Assembly: GCA_937902425.1 (NCBI GenBank)
Contig: CALFNB010000383.1
Coordinates: 1 to 34,669 of the forward strand
Source of the DNA: an uncultured Acetobacteraceae bacterium
Lineage (GTDB): Bacteria; Pseudomonadota; Alphaproteobacteria; Acetobacterales; Acetobacteraceae
Reading direction: 5' to 3'
Length of the DNA stretch: 34,669 bases
Shown here: positions 8,783 through 19,261 of the stretch, one piece after another
Layout: the number at the start of each line of letters is the position of its first letter
Position numbering within the stretch: position 1 is the stretch's first letter
Translations under genes and position numbers: made by a program
Notes under the pieces: model-generated
Databases searched by the model: none
What the model was told of the DNA's origin: nothing
What the model saw: the letters and a program-made list of their open reading frames with translations, nothing else

Positions 8783-10054
8783 TCAGTCGCCACGGCCCGC
8801 GCGTTCGGCCAGGCGCTGGTCGGTTTCCAGCACGGCGCGCAGCAGAACGTTCGCGCCGGCGACGACATCGGTTTTCTCGGCGTGTTCGGCCTCGTTGTGG
8901 CTCAGTCCTTTCTCGCAAGGAACGAACACCATGGTCGTTGGCGCGACGCGGGCGATGTACGCGGAATCGTGCCCAGCGCCGGAGACGATGTCACGACTGG
9001 GGTAGCCGGACAGGTCGGCCGCGCGCCGCACCGAAGCGATGCAGTCCGGATCGAAGCGCACCGCCGGGGAATCCCACACGCGTTCGATAACGATTTCCAA
9101 TCCGGACTCAGCGGCGATGCGTCGCAGCGCCGCCTGAGTCTCGGCTTCCATCGCCGCCACGACGCCGTCGCTCGGGTGACGCAGGTCGATGGTGAAAAAC
9201 ACCGAGCCGGGCACGACGTTGCGGCTGTTTGGCCGGCTCTCGATCAGTCCGACGGTCGCCACGGCGTCGGGGGTATGCGCGCAGGCAACGTCGTTCACGG
9301 CGGCGACCATGCGGCTGGCACCGAGCAGCGCGTCGCGCCGCAGCTTCATCGGGGTGGTGCCGGCGTGACTTTCCGTGCCGGTCACGGTCACTTCGTACCA
9401 GCGCATCCCTTGCACGCCGGTCACCACGCCGATCGTTTTGGCCTCGGCCTCCAGGATTGGCCCCTGCTCGATATGGAATTCGAAGTGCGCGCCAAGCGCG
9501 TGGGAGCCGCACTTCACATCGCCCTTGTAGCCGATGCGGGTCAGTTCATCGCCGAACCGCTGACCCTCACGATCCTCGCGTGCATAGGCGTAATCGGTGT
9601 CGAACACGCCGGCGAACACCCCTGACGACAGCATCGCCGGCGCGAAACGCGAGCCTTCCTCATTGGTCCAATCGATGATCTCGATCGGCGCGTTGGTCTC
9701 GTAGCCCTGGTCGTTGAGTGTGCGCAACACTTCCAGTCCGGCCAGCACGCCGATGATGCCGTCGTATTTGCCGCCGGTCGGCTGGGTGTCCAGATGGCTG
9801 CCGATCGCGATCGGCGGCAGCGCGGGATCGCGGCCGGGCCGGCGTGCGAAAATGTTGCCCATGTCATCGACGACAACGGTGCATCCGGCGGCCTCACAGG
9901 CGGAACGAAACCAGTCGCGCACCTGGTGGTCGAGATCGGTCAACGTCAGCCGGCGGATCCCGCCCTTTGGTGTGCCACCGATCTGGGCTGTCTCCATGAT
10001 CGTGGCCCACATCCGGTCGCCGTCGATCGAGATGTTGCCAATAGGTGCACTCAT
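8783..10054 (-). CDS. Zn-dependent hydantoinase/carbamoylase family amidase (beta-ureidopropionase or N-carbamoyl amino acid hydrolase)
   Basis: This 423-residue M20-family amidase has the binuclear metal motif GSHLDTQPTGGKYDG, the NEEGSRF glutamate, HIEQGP, the dimerisation-domain stretch GTESHAGTTPM, and the late SGAGHDSAYIA histidine. Enzymes of this group hydrolyse N-carbamoyl-beta-alanine or N-carbamoyl-L-amino acids to the free amino acid, CO2 and ammonia. Beside PreTA and dihydropyrimidinase it most plausibly performs the third step of reductive pyrimidine breakdown. The start overlaps the preA stop by 4 bp (ATGA). Substrate choice between beta-ureidopropionate and other carbamoyl amino acids is inferred from context. 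Confidence 0.9.
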   Translation of the reverse strand: MSAPIGNISIDGDRMWATIMETAQIGGTPKGGIRRLTLTDLDHQVRDWFRSACEAAGCTVVVDDMGNIFARRPGRDPALPPIAIGSHLDTQPTGGKYDGIIGVLAGLEVLRTLNDQGYETNAPIEIIDWTNEEGSRFAPAMLSSGVFAGVFDTDYAYAREDREGQRFGDELTRIGYKGDVKCGSHALGAHFEFHIEQGPILEAEAKTIGVVTGVQGMRWYEVTVTGTESHAGTTPMKLRRDALLGASRMVAAVNDVACAHTPDAVATVGLIESRPNSRNVVPGSVFFTIDLRHPSDGVVAAMEAETQAALRRIAAESGLEIVIERVWDSPAVRFDPDCIASVRRAADLSGYPSRDIVSGAGHDSAYIARVAPTTMVFVPCEKGLSHNEAEHAEKTDVVAGANVLLRAVLETDQRLAERAGRGD

Positions 10055-11322
10055 GCCGCTGCCTCCTTACGCAACGGATTGTTCGGGTGATGATCCCAGG
10101 TCAGCACCGCGGCCTCGGTGTTCTGCCGCACCATGGTGATACAGCCATCCACCGGGCAGGCCAAAAAGCACAGGTTGCATCCCACGCATTCGGCGTCGAT
10201 CACCTCGTAGCGCCGCTGTCCGTCGACACGAAGCGCGGCGATCGCCTGATGCGAGGTGTCCTCGCAACCAATATGACACAGGCCGCATTTGATGCAGAGG
10301 TCCTGATCGATCCGCGCGACCGTTTTGTAATTGAGGTTGAGGTCGCTCCAATGGACGTAGTTGCGGATGGCGCGCGCGCGCATCGCCTCGATCGAGGGCC
10401 AGGATTTGTCATCCATCCAGTTCGCCAGCCCATCGATCATGTCTTCGACGATCTTGAAGCCGCGATGCATGGCGGCGGTGCACACCTGCACGTTGGCGGC
10501 GCCAAGTGCGATGAACTCGGCGGCGTCGCGCCAGACCGAGATGCCGCCGATCCCCGACACTTGCAAATTCGGCATGGCGCGGGCGATGTCGGCCACCATC
10601 CGCAGTGCGATCGGCTTCACCGCTGGACCGCAATACCCGCCGTGCGAGCCGAGGCCGTCCACCACGGGCTCGGGTGCCATCAGGTCGAGGTTGACGCCGG
10701 TGATGGCCTGCAGCGTGTTGATCAGGGACACGCCGTCGGCGCCACCGCGTTTCGCCGCCGCCGCGGGGGCCAGGATGTCGGTCACGTTCGGCGTCAGCTT
10801 GACGATCACCGGCATTCGCGTGTGCTGCTTGCACCAGCGCGTGACCATTTCCACGTATTCCGGCACCTGGCCGACCGCCGAGCCCATGTCGCGTTCCGAC
10901 ATCCCGTGCGGGCAGCCGAAATTCAGTTCGACTCCGTCACAGGCGGTGTCTTCCACGCGCGCCAGGATGCGTTGCCAACTATCCTCCGTGCACGGCACCA
11001 TCAGGCTGACGACCACCGCGCGATCGGGCCAGTCGCGCTTGATCTGCTTGATCTCGTCCAGATTGACCTGTAGCGGCCGGTCGGTGATCAGCTCGATATT
11101 GCTGAAGCCGGCGACACGCGTGCCGTTGTAGCTGACGCCGCCATACCGGCTGCTGACATTGACGATCGGCGGGTCCTCGCCGAGGGTTTTCCACACCACG
11201 CCGCCCCAGCCCGCTTTGAACGCCCGCGCGACATTGAAGGCCTTGTCCGTTGGCGGCGCGGAGGCCAGCCAGAACGGATTGGGGGAGCGGATGCCGGCGA
11301 AGTTCGCTGTGAGATTGGCCAT
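10051..11322 (-). CDS. preA: NAD-dependent dihydropyrimidine dehydrogenase, subunit PreA
   Basis: This protein of about 423 residues has a dihydroorotate-dehydrogenase-like FMN TIM barrel followed by two [4Fe-4S] clusters at the C-terminus. The barrel starts NFAGIRSPNPFWLASAPPTD and includes ELNFGCPHGMSERDMG, VKLTPNVTDI and VSGIGGI. The cluster motifs are CIKCGLCHIGC and CVGCNLCFLACPVDGC. With PreT it reduces uracil or thymine to the dihydro form using NADH, the first step of the reductive pathway. I chose the ATG at 11322 because GGAGAGG precedes it and overlaps the preT stop region; an ATG four codons upstream (11334) is possible. Confidence 0.93.
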   Translation of the reverse strand: MANLTANFAGIRSPNPFWLASAPPTDKAFNVARAFKAGWGGVVWKTLGEDPPIVNVSSRYGGVSYNGTRVAGFSNIELITDRPLQVNLDEIKQIKRDWPDRAVVVSLMVPCTEDSWQRILARVEDTACDGVELNFGCPHGMSERDMGSAVGQVPEYVEMVTRWCKQHTRMPVIVKLTPNVTDILAPAAAAKRGGADGVSLINTLQAITGVNLDLMAPEPVVDGLGSHGGYCGPAVKPIALRMVADIARAMPNLQVSGIGGISVWRDAAEFIALGAANVQVCTAAMHRGFKIVEDMIDGLANWMDDKSWPSIEAMRARAIRNYVHWSDLNLNYKTVARIDQDLCIKCGLCHIGCEDTSHQAIAALRVDGQRRYEVIDAECVGCNLCFLACPVDGCITMVRQNTEAAVLTWDHHPNNPLRKEAAA

Positions 11323-11334
11323 GCGCCTCTCCAT

Positions 11335-12726
11335 TTATCCGATGAGCTGACGGTGGATCGCGGCGGCGGCGAGCTTGCCGTCCTGTACAGCGGTGACCGT
11401 CAGATCGGCGCCGGGCACGCAGTCTCCGCCGGCATACACTCCGGGCAAAGTCGTGCGGCGTTCGGCATCAACCACAATGCGTCCGTTTCGCACCGCCGGC
11501 ACGTCGTCCGCACGCTGGATCGGGGTCGATACGAAAGTCTGGCCGATCGCCTTCAATAACATGTCGGCGGTCAGCACGAAGGTCTCGTCCGTCAGCGTCA
11601 GCTGGCCGGACGGGTCGAGCTTTGTCCTGGCGAATTCGACGTCGGTGAGCGTCGTTTCCTCCCCGAACAAGCAGGTGGGTGCAGCCCAGTACCGGATGCG
11701 CACGTTGTTGGTTTGCGCCCATTGCTGTTCTTTGCCGGTGGCGGTCATGTGCTCCGGGCCGCGGCGATAGACGATCGTTACCTCTTCCGCGCCCAGACGG
11801 CGCGCCTGCGTCGCGGCGTCGATCGCCGTATTGCCGCCGCCGATCACCACGACACGCCGGCCGACCGCGACACTATCCTTCGGCATCTGGCGCAGTTCGG
11901 CGATGAAGTCGATCGCGTCGCGGACACTGGTGAATTCCTCGCCGTCCAGGCCCAGAGCGTTCACGCCGGCCAGGCCGAGGCCGAGAAACACCGCGTCGAA
12001 ATCGCGCCGCAGCGTGTCCAGCGTGAAATCGCGGCCCAAGGCTTTGTCGTACTCGATGGTGATCCCGCCGATCGTCAGAATGAACGCGATCTCCCGTTGG
12101 GCGTAATCGTCGGCGACCTTATAGGCCGCGATGCCGTATTCGTTCAGCCCGCCAGGTTTCGGCCGCATCTCGAATATCGTGACATCGTGACCGTGCCGCG
12201 CGAGCCCGTGCGCGCAGGCGAGGCCGGCCGGTCCGGCGCCAACCACCACGATCTTCCGCCCGGTCGCGGCGGCGCGCGCGAACGGTGCGGTACCTTGGGC
12301 CATCAGCCAGTCGGTGGCATGGCGCTGCAACGCGCCGATCTGGATTGGCTTGTGTTCCTGCGCGGTGTGGACGCAGGCCCGCTCACACAGTTCCTCGGTC
12401 GGGCAGACCCGGGCGCAACTGCCACCCAGAATGTTGGCCTCGAGAATGGTTCGCGCCGAACCGCGCGGATTGCCGGTGGCGATCTTGCGGATGAACGAGG
12501 GGACGTCGATCCCGGTCGGACAGGCTTCGACGCAGGGCGCGTCATGGCAGAAGTAGCAGCGGTTGGCTTCCACCACCGCCTGCGCCGGTGTCAACGGCGG
12601 GTGCGCGTCGGCGAAATTTTCCGCCAGTCGCGTGGCATCCAGCCGGCCGGCGGCGATGTCGCCAATCTCGGTCCCAGTCTCGGTCCCAGTCTCGGTCCCA
12701 GTCTCAGTCAATGTCCGGGCCCCCAT
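11335..12726 (-). CDS. preT: NAD-dependent dihydropyrimidine dehydrogenase, subunit PreT
   Basis: The 463-residue product has the GltD-like layout of PreT. An N-terminal double iron-sulfur region has cysteines at about 57, 60, 65 and 69 (CYFCHDAPCVEACPTG) and a second set in CARVCPTEELCERAC. An FAD Rossmann motif (VVGAGPAGLACA) and an NAD(P)H motif (VIGGGNTAIDAA) follow, and the protein ends with GVYAGGDCVPGADLTVTAVQDGK. The ATG at 12726 has GGAGAG five bases upstream. The open frame runs on to 13329 but that part is antisense to the TetR gene. Residues 5-20 are a repetitive TETG tract made by 12-bp tandem repeats. It is the first gene of the catabolic and transport operon. Confidence 0.93.
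   Translation of the reverse strand: MGARTLTETGTETGTETGTEIGDIAAGRLDATRLAENFADAHPPLTPAQAVVEANRCYFCHDAPCVEACPTGIDVPSFIRKIATGNPRGSARTILEANILGGSCARVCPTEELCERACVHTAQEHKPIQIGALQRHATDWLMAQGTAPFARAAATGRKIVVVGAGPAGLACAHGLARHGHDVTIFEMRPKPGGLNEYGIAAYKVADDYAQREIAFILTIGGITIEYDKALGRDFTLDTLRRDFDAVFLGLGLAGVNALGLDGEEFTSVRDAIDFIAELRQMPKDSVAVGRRVVVIGGGNTAIDAATQARRLGAEEVTIVYRRGPEHMTATGKEQQWAQTNNVRIRYWAAPTCLFGEETTLTDVEFARTKLDPSGQLTLTDETFVLTADMLLKAIGQTFVSTPIQRADDVPAVRNGRIVVDAERRTTLPGVYAGGDCVPGADLTVTAVQDGKLAAAAIHRQLIG
12666..12701 (-). repeat. 12-bp tandem repeat within the 5' end of preT
   Basis: Three perfect copies of TCTCGGTCCCAG (plus strand) stand head to tail, followed by a fourth degenerate copy to 12713. 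Read on the minus strand they encode repeated Thr-Glu-Thr-Gly just after the PreT start. The unit is a multiple of three, so copy-number change would lengthen or shorten the N-terminus without shifting the frame. Confidence 0.9.
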
Positions 12727-12778
12727 TCCATCTCTCCGCGAGTGAACGGTATCGCGTCCGGCCCTGTCAACGAAATTC

Positions 12779-12794
12779 TTGACCGAACGGACAG
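12779..12794. promoter_or_regulatory. Candidate RutR-like operator in the preT/tetR divergent promoter region
   Basis: The sequence TTGACCGAACGGACAG matches 11 of the 14 defined positions of the E. coli RutR palindrome (TTGACCA-N2-TGGTCAA, recalled from the literature). It lies in the 108-bp gap between preT and a RutR-like TetR gene. A second inverted repeat, CCTGTC (12763-12768) with GACAGG (12790-12795), overlaps it. A TTGACA-like -35 element reading toward preT sits at 12770-12765, although I could not find a convincing -10 with it. The position suits a regulator controlling both divergent units. Confidence 0.45.
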
Positions 12795-12834
12795 GTTTGA
12801 TTACTGATCGGGCAAATAAGCATGGCTGAACAAA

Positions 12835-14915
<2,081 letters not shown>

Positions 14916-14920
14916 CAGGC

Positions 14921-15499
14921 GTGCTGACAGCCTACCTCGCCGGGCCTGACGTGTTCCTGCCGGACCCGCGGGCGCACGCGGCGCGGAAGATCGAGATTTG
15001 CGCACAACACGGCATTGTTGGCCGCACGCCGTTGAACGAAGACATCCAGCGCACGGCGGGCATGTCCGACGAGGCATTCGCTCGGGCGATCTTTCGCAAG
15101 GACCTCGCGATGATGGAGGGCTGCGACATCGCCATCGCCAATTTGACCCCGTTTCGCGGCACGTCGGCTGATAGCGGCACGCTGGTCGAGCTTGGCTGGT
15201 TCCTCGGGCGCGGCCGGCCGATCTTTGGCTATTCCAATTCCGCCACCCTGTTCGTGGATCGAAGCCGCGCGCAGGTGGACGCGATGCCCGATCCGCTTCC
15301 TGGCATTGTCGTCGAGGGGTTCGGATTGCCGGATAATCTGATGATCCCGTGCGCTGTGCTGCATGGCGGCGGGCTCACGATGATGGTCCCGACCGACGGC
15401 GAGGATCGCGCATTCGACGCGCTGGATGTCTTCGCGCGTTGCGTGGCGGCCGCGGCGCGGACCGTCATCGCCGACCGAACGTCCGGCCAACGCCCTTAA
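14921..15499 (+). CDS. Nucleoside 2-deoxyribosyltransferase family protein
   Basis: The 192-residue product starts with LTAYLAGPDVFLPD and contains CDIAIANLTPFRGTSADSGTLVELGWFLGRGRPIFGYSN, the characteristic core of the nucleoside 2-deoxyribosyltransferase family. The ADSGT-xxE segment holds the likely catalytic glutamate. Such enzymes exchange or hydrolyse the base of deoxynucleosides. I chose the GTG at 14921, five bases after the dihydropyrimidinase stop; the frame is open further upstream but that part overlaps the real enzyme gene. Its place in the pyrimidine operon suggests it releases bases from deoxynucleosides or their derivatives to feed PreTA (inference). Confidence 0.85.
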   Translation: MLTAYLAGPDVFLPDPRAHAARKIEICAQHGIVGRTPLNEDIQRTAGMSDEAFARAIFRKDLAMMEGCDIAIANLTPFRGTSADSGTLVELGWFLGRGRPIFGYSNSATLFVDRSRAQVDAMPDPLPGIVVEGFGLPDNLMIPCAVLHGGGLTMMVPTDGEDRAFDALDVFARCVAAAARTVIADRTSGQRP

Positions 15500-15513
15500 G
15501 TCTTCCTTTCTGC

Positions 15514-16209
15514 TCATACGACGGTGCCGAACAACGCTCCAACGCCAGCGGTGATCCCCATCGCCAATGCGCCCCAAAACGTGACTCGTATCGTGCCTGG
15601 CCCCATGGCCGCGCCGCCCACGCGTGCCGCGAACGCCCCCAACAGCGCGAGAAACAGCAGTGACGTTCCGGACACCGCGACGAGCAGACCCGCCTCTGGA
15701 GCGACGGCGGTAACGATCAGCGGCATGATCGCTCCCACGGCGAAGCTGCCGGCCGACGCGAGCGCCGCCTGGATCGGGCGCGCTTTCAGTGTCTCGGAGA
15801 TGCCCAGTTCGTCGCGGGCATGTGCGCCGAGGGCGTCATGGGCCATGAGTTGGTCCGCGACCTGCCGCGCGAGTGACGGCTCGAGGCCACGACCAACATA
15901 GATCGCCGCGAGTTCCGTATGCTCCGCCTTTGCGTTGGTTCGAAGTTCCGCGCGTTCTTTCGCGAGATCGGCGTTTTCGGTATCGGCCTGCGAGTGTACG
16001 GACACGTACTCGCCCGCCGCCATCGACATGGAACCGGCGACAAGGCCGGCGATCCCCGCGATCAGCACGTTGCCACGGCTGCCATGCGCGGCCGCGACAC
16101 CCAGAACCAGACTGGCTGTTGAAAGGATGCCATCGTTGGCGCCCAGTACGGTGGCGCGCAGCCAGCCGCTCTGTTCCGTGCGATGTCGTTCCCGATGGCG
16201 TACTGGCAC
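15514..16209 (-). CDS. VIT1/CCC1 family iron/manganese transporter-like membrane protein
   Basis: This 231-residue membrane protein starts with the family hallmark GWLRATVLGANDGILSTASLVLGVAAA, continues with GSMSMAAGEYVSVHSQADTE, and has three more hydrophobic segments at the C-terminus. A charged cytoplasmic stretch (about residues 70-125, with many Glu and His) corresponds to the metal-binding region between the second and third membrane segments. Family members move Fe2+ or Mn2+. The GTG start at 16209 has AGGAGG eight bases upstream; the longer frame upstream is Arg-rich and not conserved. It is convergent with the deoxyribosyltransferase gene. Confidence 0.87.
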   Translation of the reverse strand: MPVRHRERHRTEQSGWLRATVLGANDGILSTASLVLGVAAAHGSRGNVLIAGIAGLVAGSMSMAAGEYVSVHSQADTENADLAKERAELRTNAKAEHTELAAIYVGRGLEPSLARQVADQLMAHDALGAHARDELGISETLKARPIQAALASAGSFAVGAIMPLIVTAVAPEAGLLVAVSGTSLLFLALLGAFAARVGGAAMGPGTIRVTFWGALAMGITAGVGALFGTVV

Positions 16210-16347
16210 AGCTGATGCCTCCTCTCTGGATCGTCCATGGGAACGCGATCCATGGCCGGTTGGTTGATCTGCCGCTTCCGCCGGGTTTTCACAAGGCGAG
16301 GACTGAGCTACGCGTGACCTCGCGATGTCCCGACGCAGGAGTTTCCG

Positions 16348-17211
16348 TTGATCGCGCTGACGATCCATCACAAGACGACTTACATTTATCGCCGGCCGGT
16401 CAGCCTTGGACCGCACCGTTTGATGCTTCGCCCGCGTGAGAGCCGCGATCTTCGTCTGATATCAAGCAATGTGACGGTGACGCCCGCCGCGCAGGTGACC
16501 TGGGCGCAGGACGTCTTCGGCAATGCCGTCGCGACCGCCGCGTTTCAAACGATGAGCGACACTCTCGTGATCGACAGCATCGCTGAACTTGAACTGAGCG
16601 CCGTCGCCTGGCCGATCTTCGACGTCGCCGCCTCGGCCATTTACTATCCCTTCCAATATTCCGCCGATGAATGGATCGATCTCGGCGCGCTGACGATCCA
16701 GCAATACCCTGACTCCGCCGCACGATCGCGGGATTGGGCCCAAGCCTTCGTTCGCGGTGTCCCGACGGATACGCTTGCCTTGCTCAAGGACCTCAGCGCC
16801 GGCGTGGCGACGAGCATCCTCTATCAGAGCCGCGAGGATGAGGGCACCCAATCACCGGTCCAGACCCTGGATCTTGGTTGGGGATCCTGCCGGGACCTCG
16901 CCGTTCTGTTTGTCGAAGCCGCGCGCGGTCTTGGGTTCGGGGCGAGGATCGTTTCCGGCTACCTCTATCATCCGGACGCAACCACGACGACACCCGGAGA
17001 CGCGGGTTCAACCCATGCCTGGGCGGAAATCTATGTGCCGGGCGCGGGGTGGATCACCTTCGATCCCACCAACCGCGGTGTCGGCGGTTTCAATCTGATC
17101 CCGGTCGCCGTCGCCCGTGACATACGGCAGGCCGTGCCGGTGGCCGGCAGTTTCGTGGGCATGCCCGACGCGTTTCAAGGGATGTCGGTGGAGGTCCTGG
17201 TCACGTCGTAG
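16348..17211 (+). CDS. Transglutaminase-like protease family protein
   Basis: The 287-residue protein has the Bact_transglu_N domain ([31 protein letters not shown]) followed by a transglutaminase core with the full triad: Cys in [21 protein letters not shown], His in [13 protein letters not shown] and Asp in WITFDPTN. There is no signal peptide, so it acts in the cytoplasm. Proteins of this family are probable peptidases or amide-modifying enzymes, often found with an alpha-E or circularly permuted ATP-grasp partner, which is absent here. The start codon is TTG at 16348 with AGGAG upstream. It is divergent from the VIT-like gene. Confidence 0.88.
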   Translation: MIALTIHHKTTYIYRRPVSLGPHRLMLRPRESRDLRLISSNVTVTPAAQVTWAQDVFGNAVATAAFQTMSDTLVIDSIAELELSAVAWPIFDVAASAIYYPFQYSADEWIDLGALTIQQYPDSAARSRDWAQAFVRGVPTDTLALLKDLSAGVATSILYQSREDEGTQSPVQTLDLGWGSCRDLAVLFVEAARGLGFGARIVSGYLYHPDATTTTPGDAGSTHAWAEIYVPGAGWITFDPTNRGVGGFNLIPVAVARDIRQAVPVAGSFVGMPDAFQGMSVEVLVTS

Positions 17212-17268
17212 ATCGGAAACGCATTGATCAGAGGATCGCCGCTCTTCTGCATCCGAATTCGCCGGTCG

Positions 17269-18699
17269 TTACGCGGCCTCGTATCCGATCACCGCCTTGA
17301 TCTCGGTGAAGTCATCGAGCGCCCATTTGCCGTATTCACGACCGTTCCCCGACTGCTTGTAACCGCCAAATGGCGCCGCTGTATCGCCCGCCGCATAGTT
17401 CACGAACACATTCCCCGCCCGCATCTCGGCGGCCACTCGGTTCGCATGCGCGCGGTCGGCGGACTGCACATAGGCCGCGAGGCCATAGACCGTGTCATTC
17501 GCGAGCCGGATTGCTTCCGCTTCGTCCTTGTACGGCAAGATCGAAAGCACCGGACCGAAGATTTCCTCACGCGCGATGGTCATGTCGTTACGCACATTGG
17601 CGAACACGGTGGGGCGAACGAAGTAGCCGCGGTTCAGGTTCTCCGGACGGCCGGGACCGCCGGTGACCAGTTCCGCGCCCTCGTCGATGCCGGCCTGGAT
17701 CAGGCGCTGGATCTTGTTGTACTGAACTTCGCTGACCACCGGACCGAGATTGGTTTTCGGATCGTTGACGTCGCCGACGACAATGCCCTCGGCCGCGGCC
17801 TTGGCGATCGCCTTGACCTCGTCCTGCCGGCCGGCGGGGACGAACATCCGGGTCGGCGCGTTGCACGATTGCCCGCTGTTGCCCATCATGCCGACCACGC
17901 CCTTCGTCACCGCGGTCTGGAAATCCACGTCAGGCAACAGGATGTTGGCCGATTTGCCGCCCAGTTCCTGACAGACCCGCTTGACGGTGGGAGCAGCGGC
18001 CTGGGCTACCAGAATACCGGCACGCGTGGAGCCGGTGAACGACATCATGTCGATATCGGGATGCGCCGACATGGCACTGCCGACCACCGCGCCCTCGCCC
18101 TGCACCATGTTGTAGACACCCGCCGGAACGCCCGCGGCGTGCATGACTTCCGACCAGATGATGGCGTTCAGCGGCGCGACCTCAGAGGGTTTCAGCACCA
18201 TCGTGCAACCGGCCGCGATCCCCGGCGCGACCTTGCAGACGATCTGGTTGATCGGCCAGTTCCAGGGAGTGATCAGACCAACGACACCGATCGGCTCCCG
18301 CGCGATCAAGGTCGAGCCTTCGACATCCTCGAATTTGTAGGTTTCCAGGACCTCGATCATCCGGGTCAAATGGGCGGTGCCGGTGCCGGATTGCGCTCGT
18401 AGCGCGAAGGCGAGGGGGGCACCCATTTCGCGCGACAGGCACTCCGCGATATCCTGACGCCGCTTGTTGTATTCGGACAGAATGGCGCGCAGCAGATCCA
18501 GCCGGTCCTTCCGCGAGGTGCGGGAGAATGCGGGGAACGCGGCTCTCGCGGCGGCGACGGCGCGGTCGACATCTTTCGGGCCACCCACCGCGATCTGGGT
18601 AAAGGCTTCCTCGGTGGAGGGATTGATGACGTCGAGCAGGACGGGCTCCAGCGGGGCCACCCATTGTCCGTTGACGTAGTGCTGTTGTTCATGTGCCAT
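17269..18699 (-). CDS. NAD(P)-dependent aldehyde dehydrogenase
   Basis: This full-length 476-residue aldehyde dehydrogenase has the motifs LITPWNWPINQIVCKVAPGIAAGC, FTGSTRAGI, the general-base Glu in CQELGGKSANI and the catalytic Cys in GNSGQSCNAPTR. The late EEIFGPVLSI and NVFVNYAAGDTAAPFGGYKQSG are also present. The ATG at 18699 follows GGAGGG. The gene is monocistronic or the tail of the Msr group, with a 116-bp gap upstream that holds a ModE-like palindrome and a TATATAA element. The substrate is not evident; methylmalonate or malonate semialdehyde would suit the pyrimidine pathway, but the CoA-acylating type is longer and differs in sequence. Confidence 0.92.
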   Translation of the reverse strand: MAHEQQHYVNGQWVAPLEPVLLDVINPSTEEAFTQIAVGGPKDVDRAVAAARAAFPAFSRTSRKDRLDLLRAILSEYNKRRQDIAECLSREMGAPLAFALRAQSGTGTAHLTRMIEVLETYKFEDVEGSTLIAREPIGVVGLITPWNWPINQIVCKVAPGIAAGCTMVLKPSEVAPLNAIIWSEVMHAAGVPAGVYNMVQGEGAVVGSAMSAHPDIDMMSFTGSTRAGILVAQAAAPTVKRVCQELGGKSANILLPDVDFQTAVTKGVVGMMGNSGQSCNAPTRMFVPAGRQDEVKAIAKAAAEGIVVGDVNDPKTNLGPVVSEVQYNKIQRLIQAGIDEGAELVTGGPGRPENLNRGYFVRPTVFANVRNDMTIAREEIFGPVLSILPYKDEAEAIRLANDTVYGLAAYVQSADRAHANRVAAEMRAGNVFVNYAAGDTAAPFGGYKQSGNGREYGKWALDDFTEIKAVIGYEAA

Positions 18700-18754
18700 G
18701 AGAATTCCCTCCAGGTGAACCGTGCCGGGGCAATGGATCGCCTCGGGTGTTAAG

Positions 18755-18778
18755 CGTTATATACTGCCTGACATGACG
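18755..18778. promoter_or_regulatory. ModE-like palindrome (weak copy), upstream of aldehyde dehydrogenase
   Basis: CGTTATAT-N8-ACATGACG matches 12 of 14 defined positions of the ModE operator pattern CGnTATAT-N8-ATATAnCG. It lies 55 bp before the aldehyde dehydrogenase start. On the minus strand the same bases could simply be a TATATAA promoter -10, so the operator call is tentative. Confidence 0.3.
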
Positions 18779-18815
18779 GAGGAAAAGGTCCGCCGCTCTC
18801 GGAAAAGGAACCGCG

Positions 18816-19217
18816 TCAGGCGGGCACGAAATTCATCGCGACTCCATTGATGCAATACCGCAGATTCGTCGGCGGCGGACCGTCGTCGAACACGTGCCCG
18901 AGATGGCTGCCGCAGTTCGCGCAATGGACCTCGGTGCGCACCATGCCGTAGCTTCGATCCACCGACGTTTCCACCGCTCCCTCGATCGGGTCATTGAAAC
19001 TGGGCCAGCCGGTTCCACTCTCGAACTTCCCGTGTGAGTCGAACAGTGGTTGATCGCAGCCGGCACAGGAGAACCGGCCATGCCGCTTTTCCAGCAGCAG
19101 CGCGCAGCTTCCCGGCGCTTCCGTCCCATGATCTCGCATCACGTGATATTGTTCTTGTGTCAGAAGCTGGCGCCATCCGGCGTCGCCGCGTGTCACCGGG
19201 TAAACCTTGTCCGCCAT
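18816..19217 (-). CDS. msrB: Peptide-methionine (R)-S-oxide reductase MsrB
   Basis: The 133-residue enzyme has the two zinc CxxC pairs (FSCAGCDQPLF and HCANCGSHLGHVFDD), the GTGWPSF motif and the catalytic RYCINGVAMNF near the C-terminus. It reduces the R epimer of methionine sulfoxide. There is no signal peptide, so it is cytoplasmic, unlike the upstream MsrA. It begins 44 bp after msrA on the same strand and GGAG precedes the ATG, so the pair probably forms one transcript for repair of oxidised methionine. Confidence 0.94.
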   Translation of the reverse strand: MADKVYPVTRGDAGWRQLLTQEQYHVMRDHGTEAPGSCALLLEKRHGRFSCAGCDQPLFDSHGKFESGTGWPSFNDPIEGAVETSVDRSYGMVRTEVHCANCGSHLGHVFDDGPPPTNLRYCINGVAMNFVPA

Positions 19218-19261
19218 ATCGTGCTGCTCCGTTTGGCGCTGCGTTGTTCGGGAGGGAGTGT

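Noticed and set aside
8441-9625. 394-codon plus-strand frame opposite the ABC ATPase and amidase genes
   Set aside because: No conserved motifs, basic and His-rich, no ribosome-binding site, antisense to two clear genes.
12666-12713. Short repeat array considered as CRISPR
   Set aside because: Units are 12 bp with no spacers and lie inside preT.
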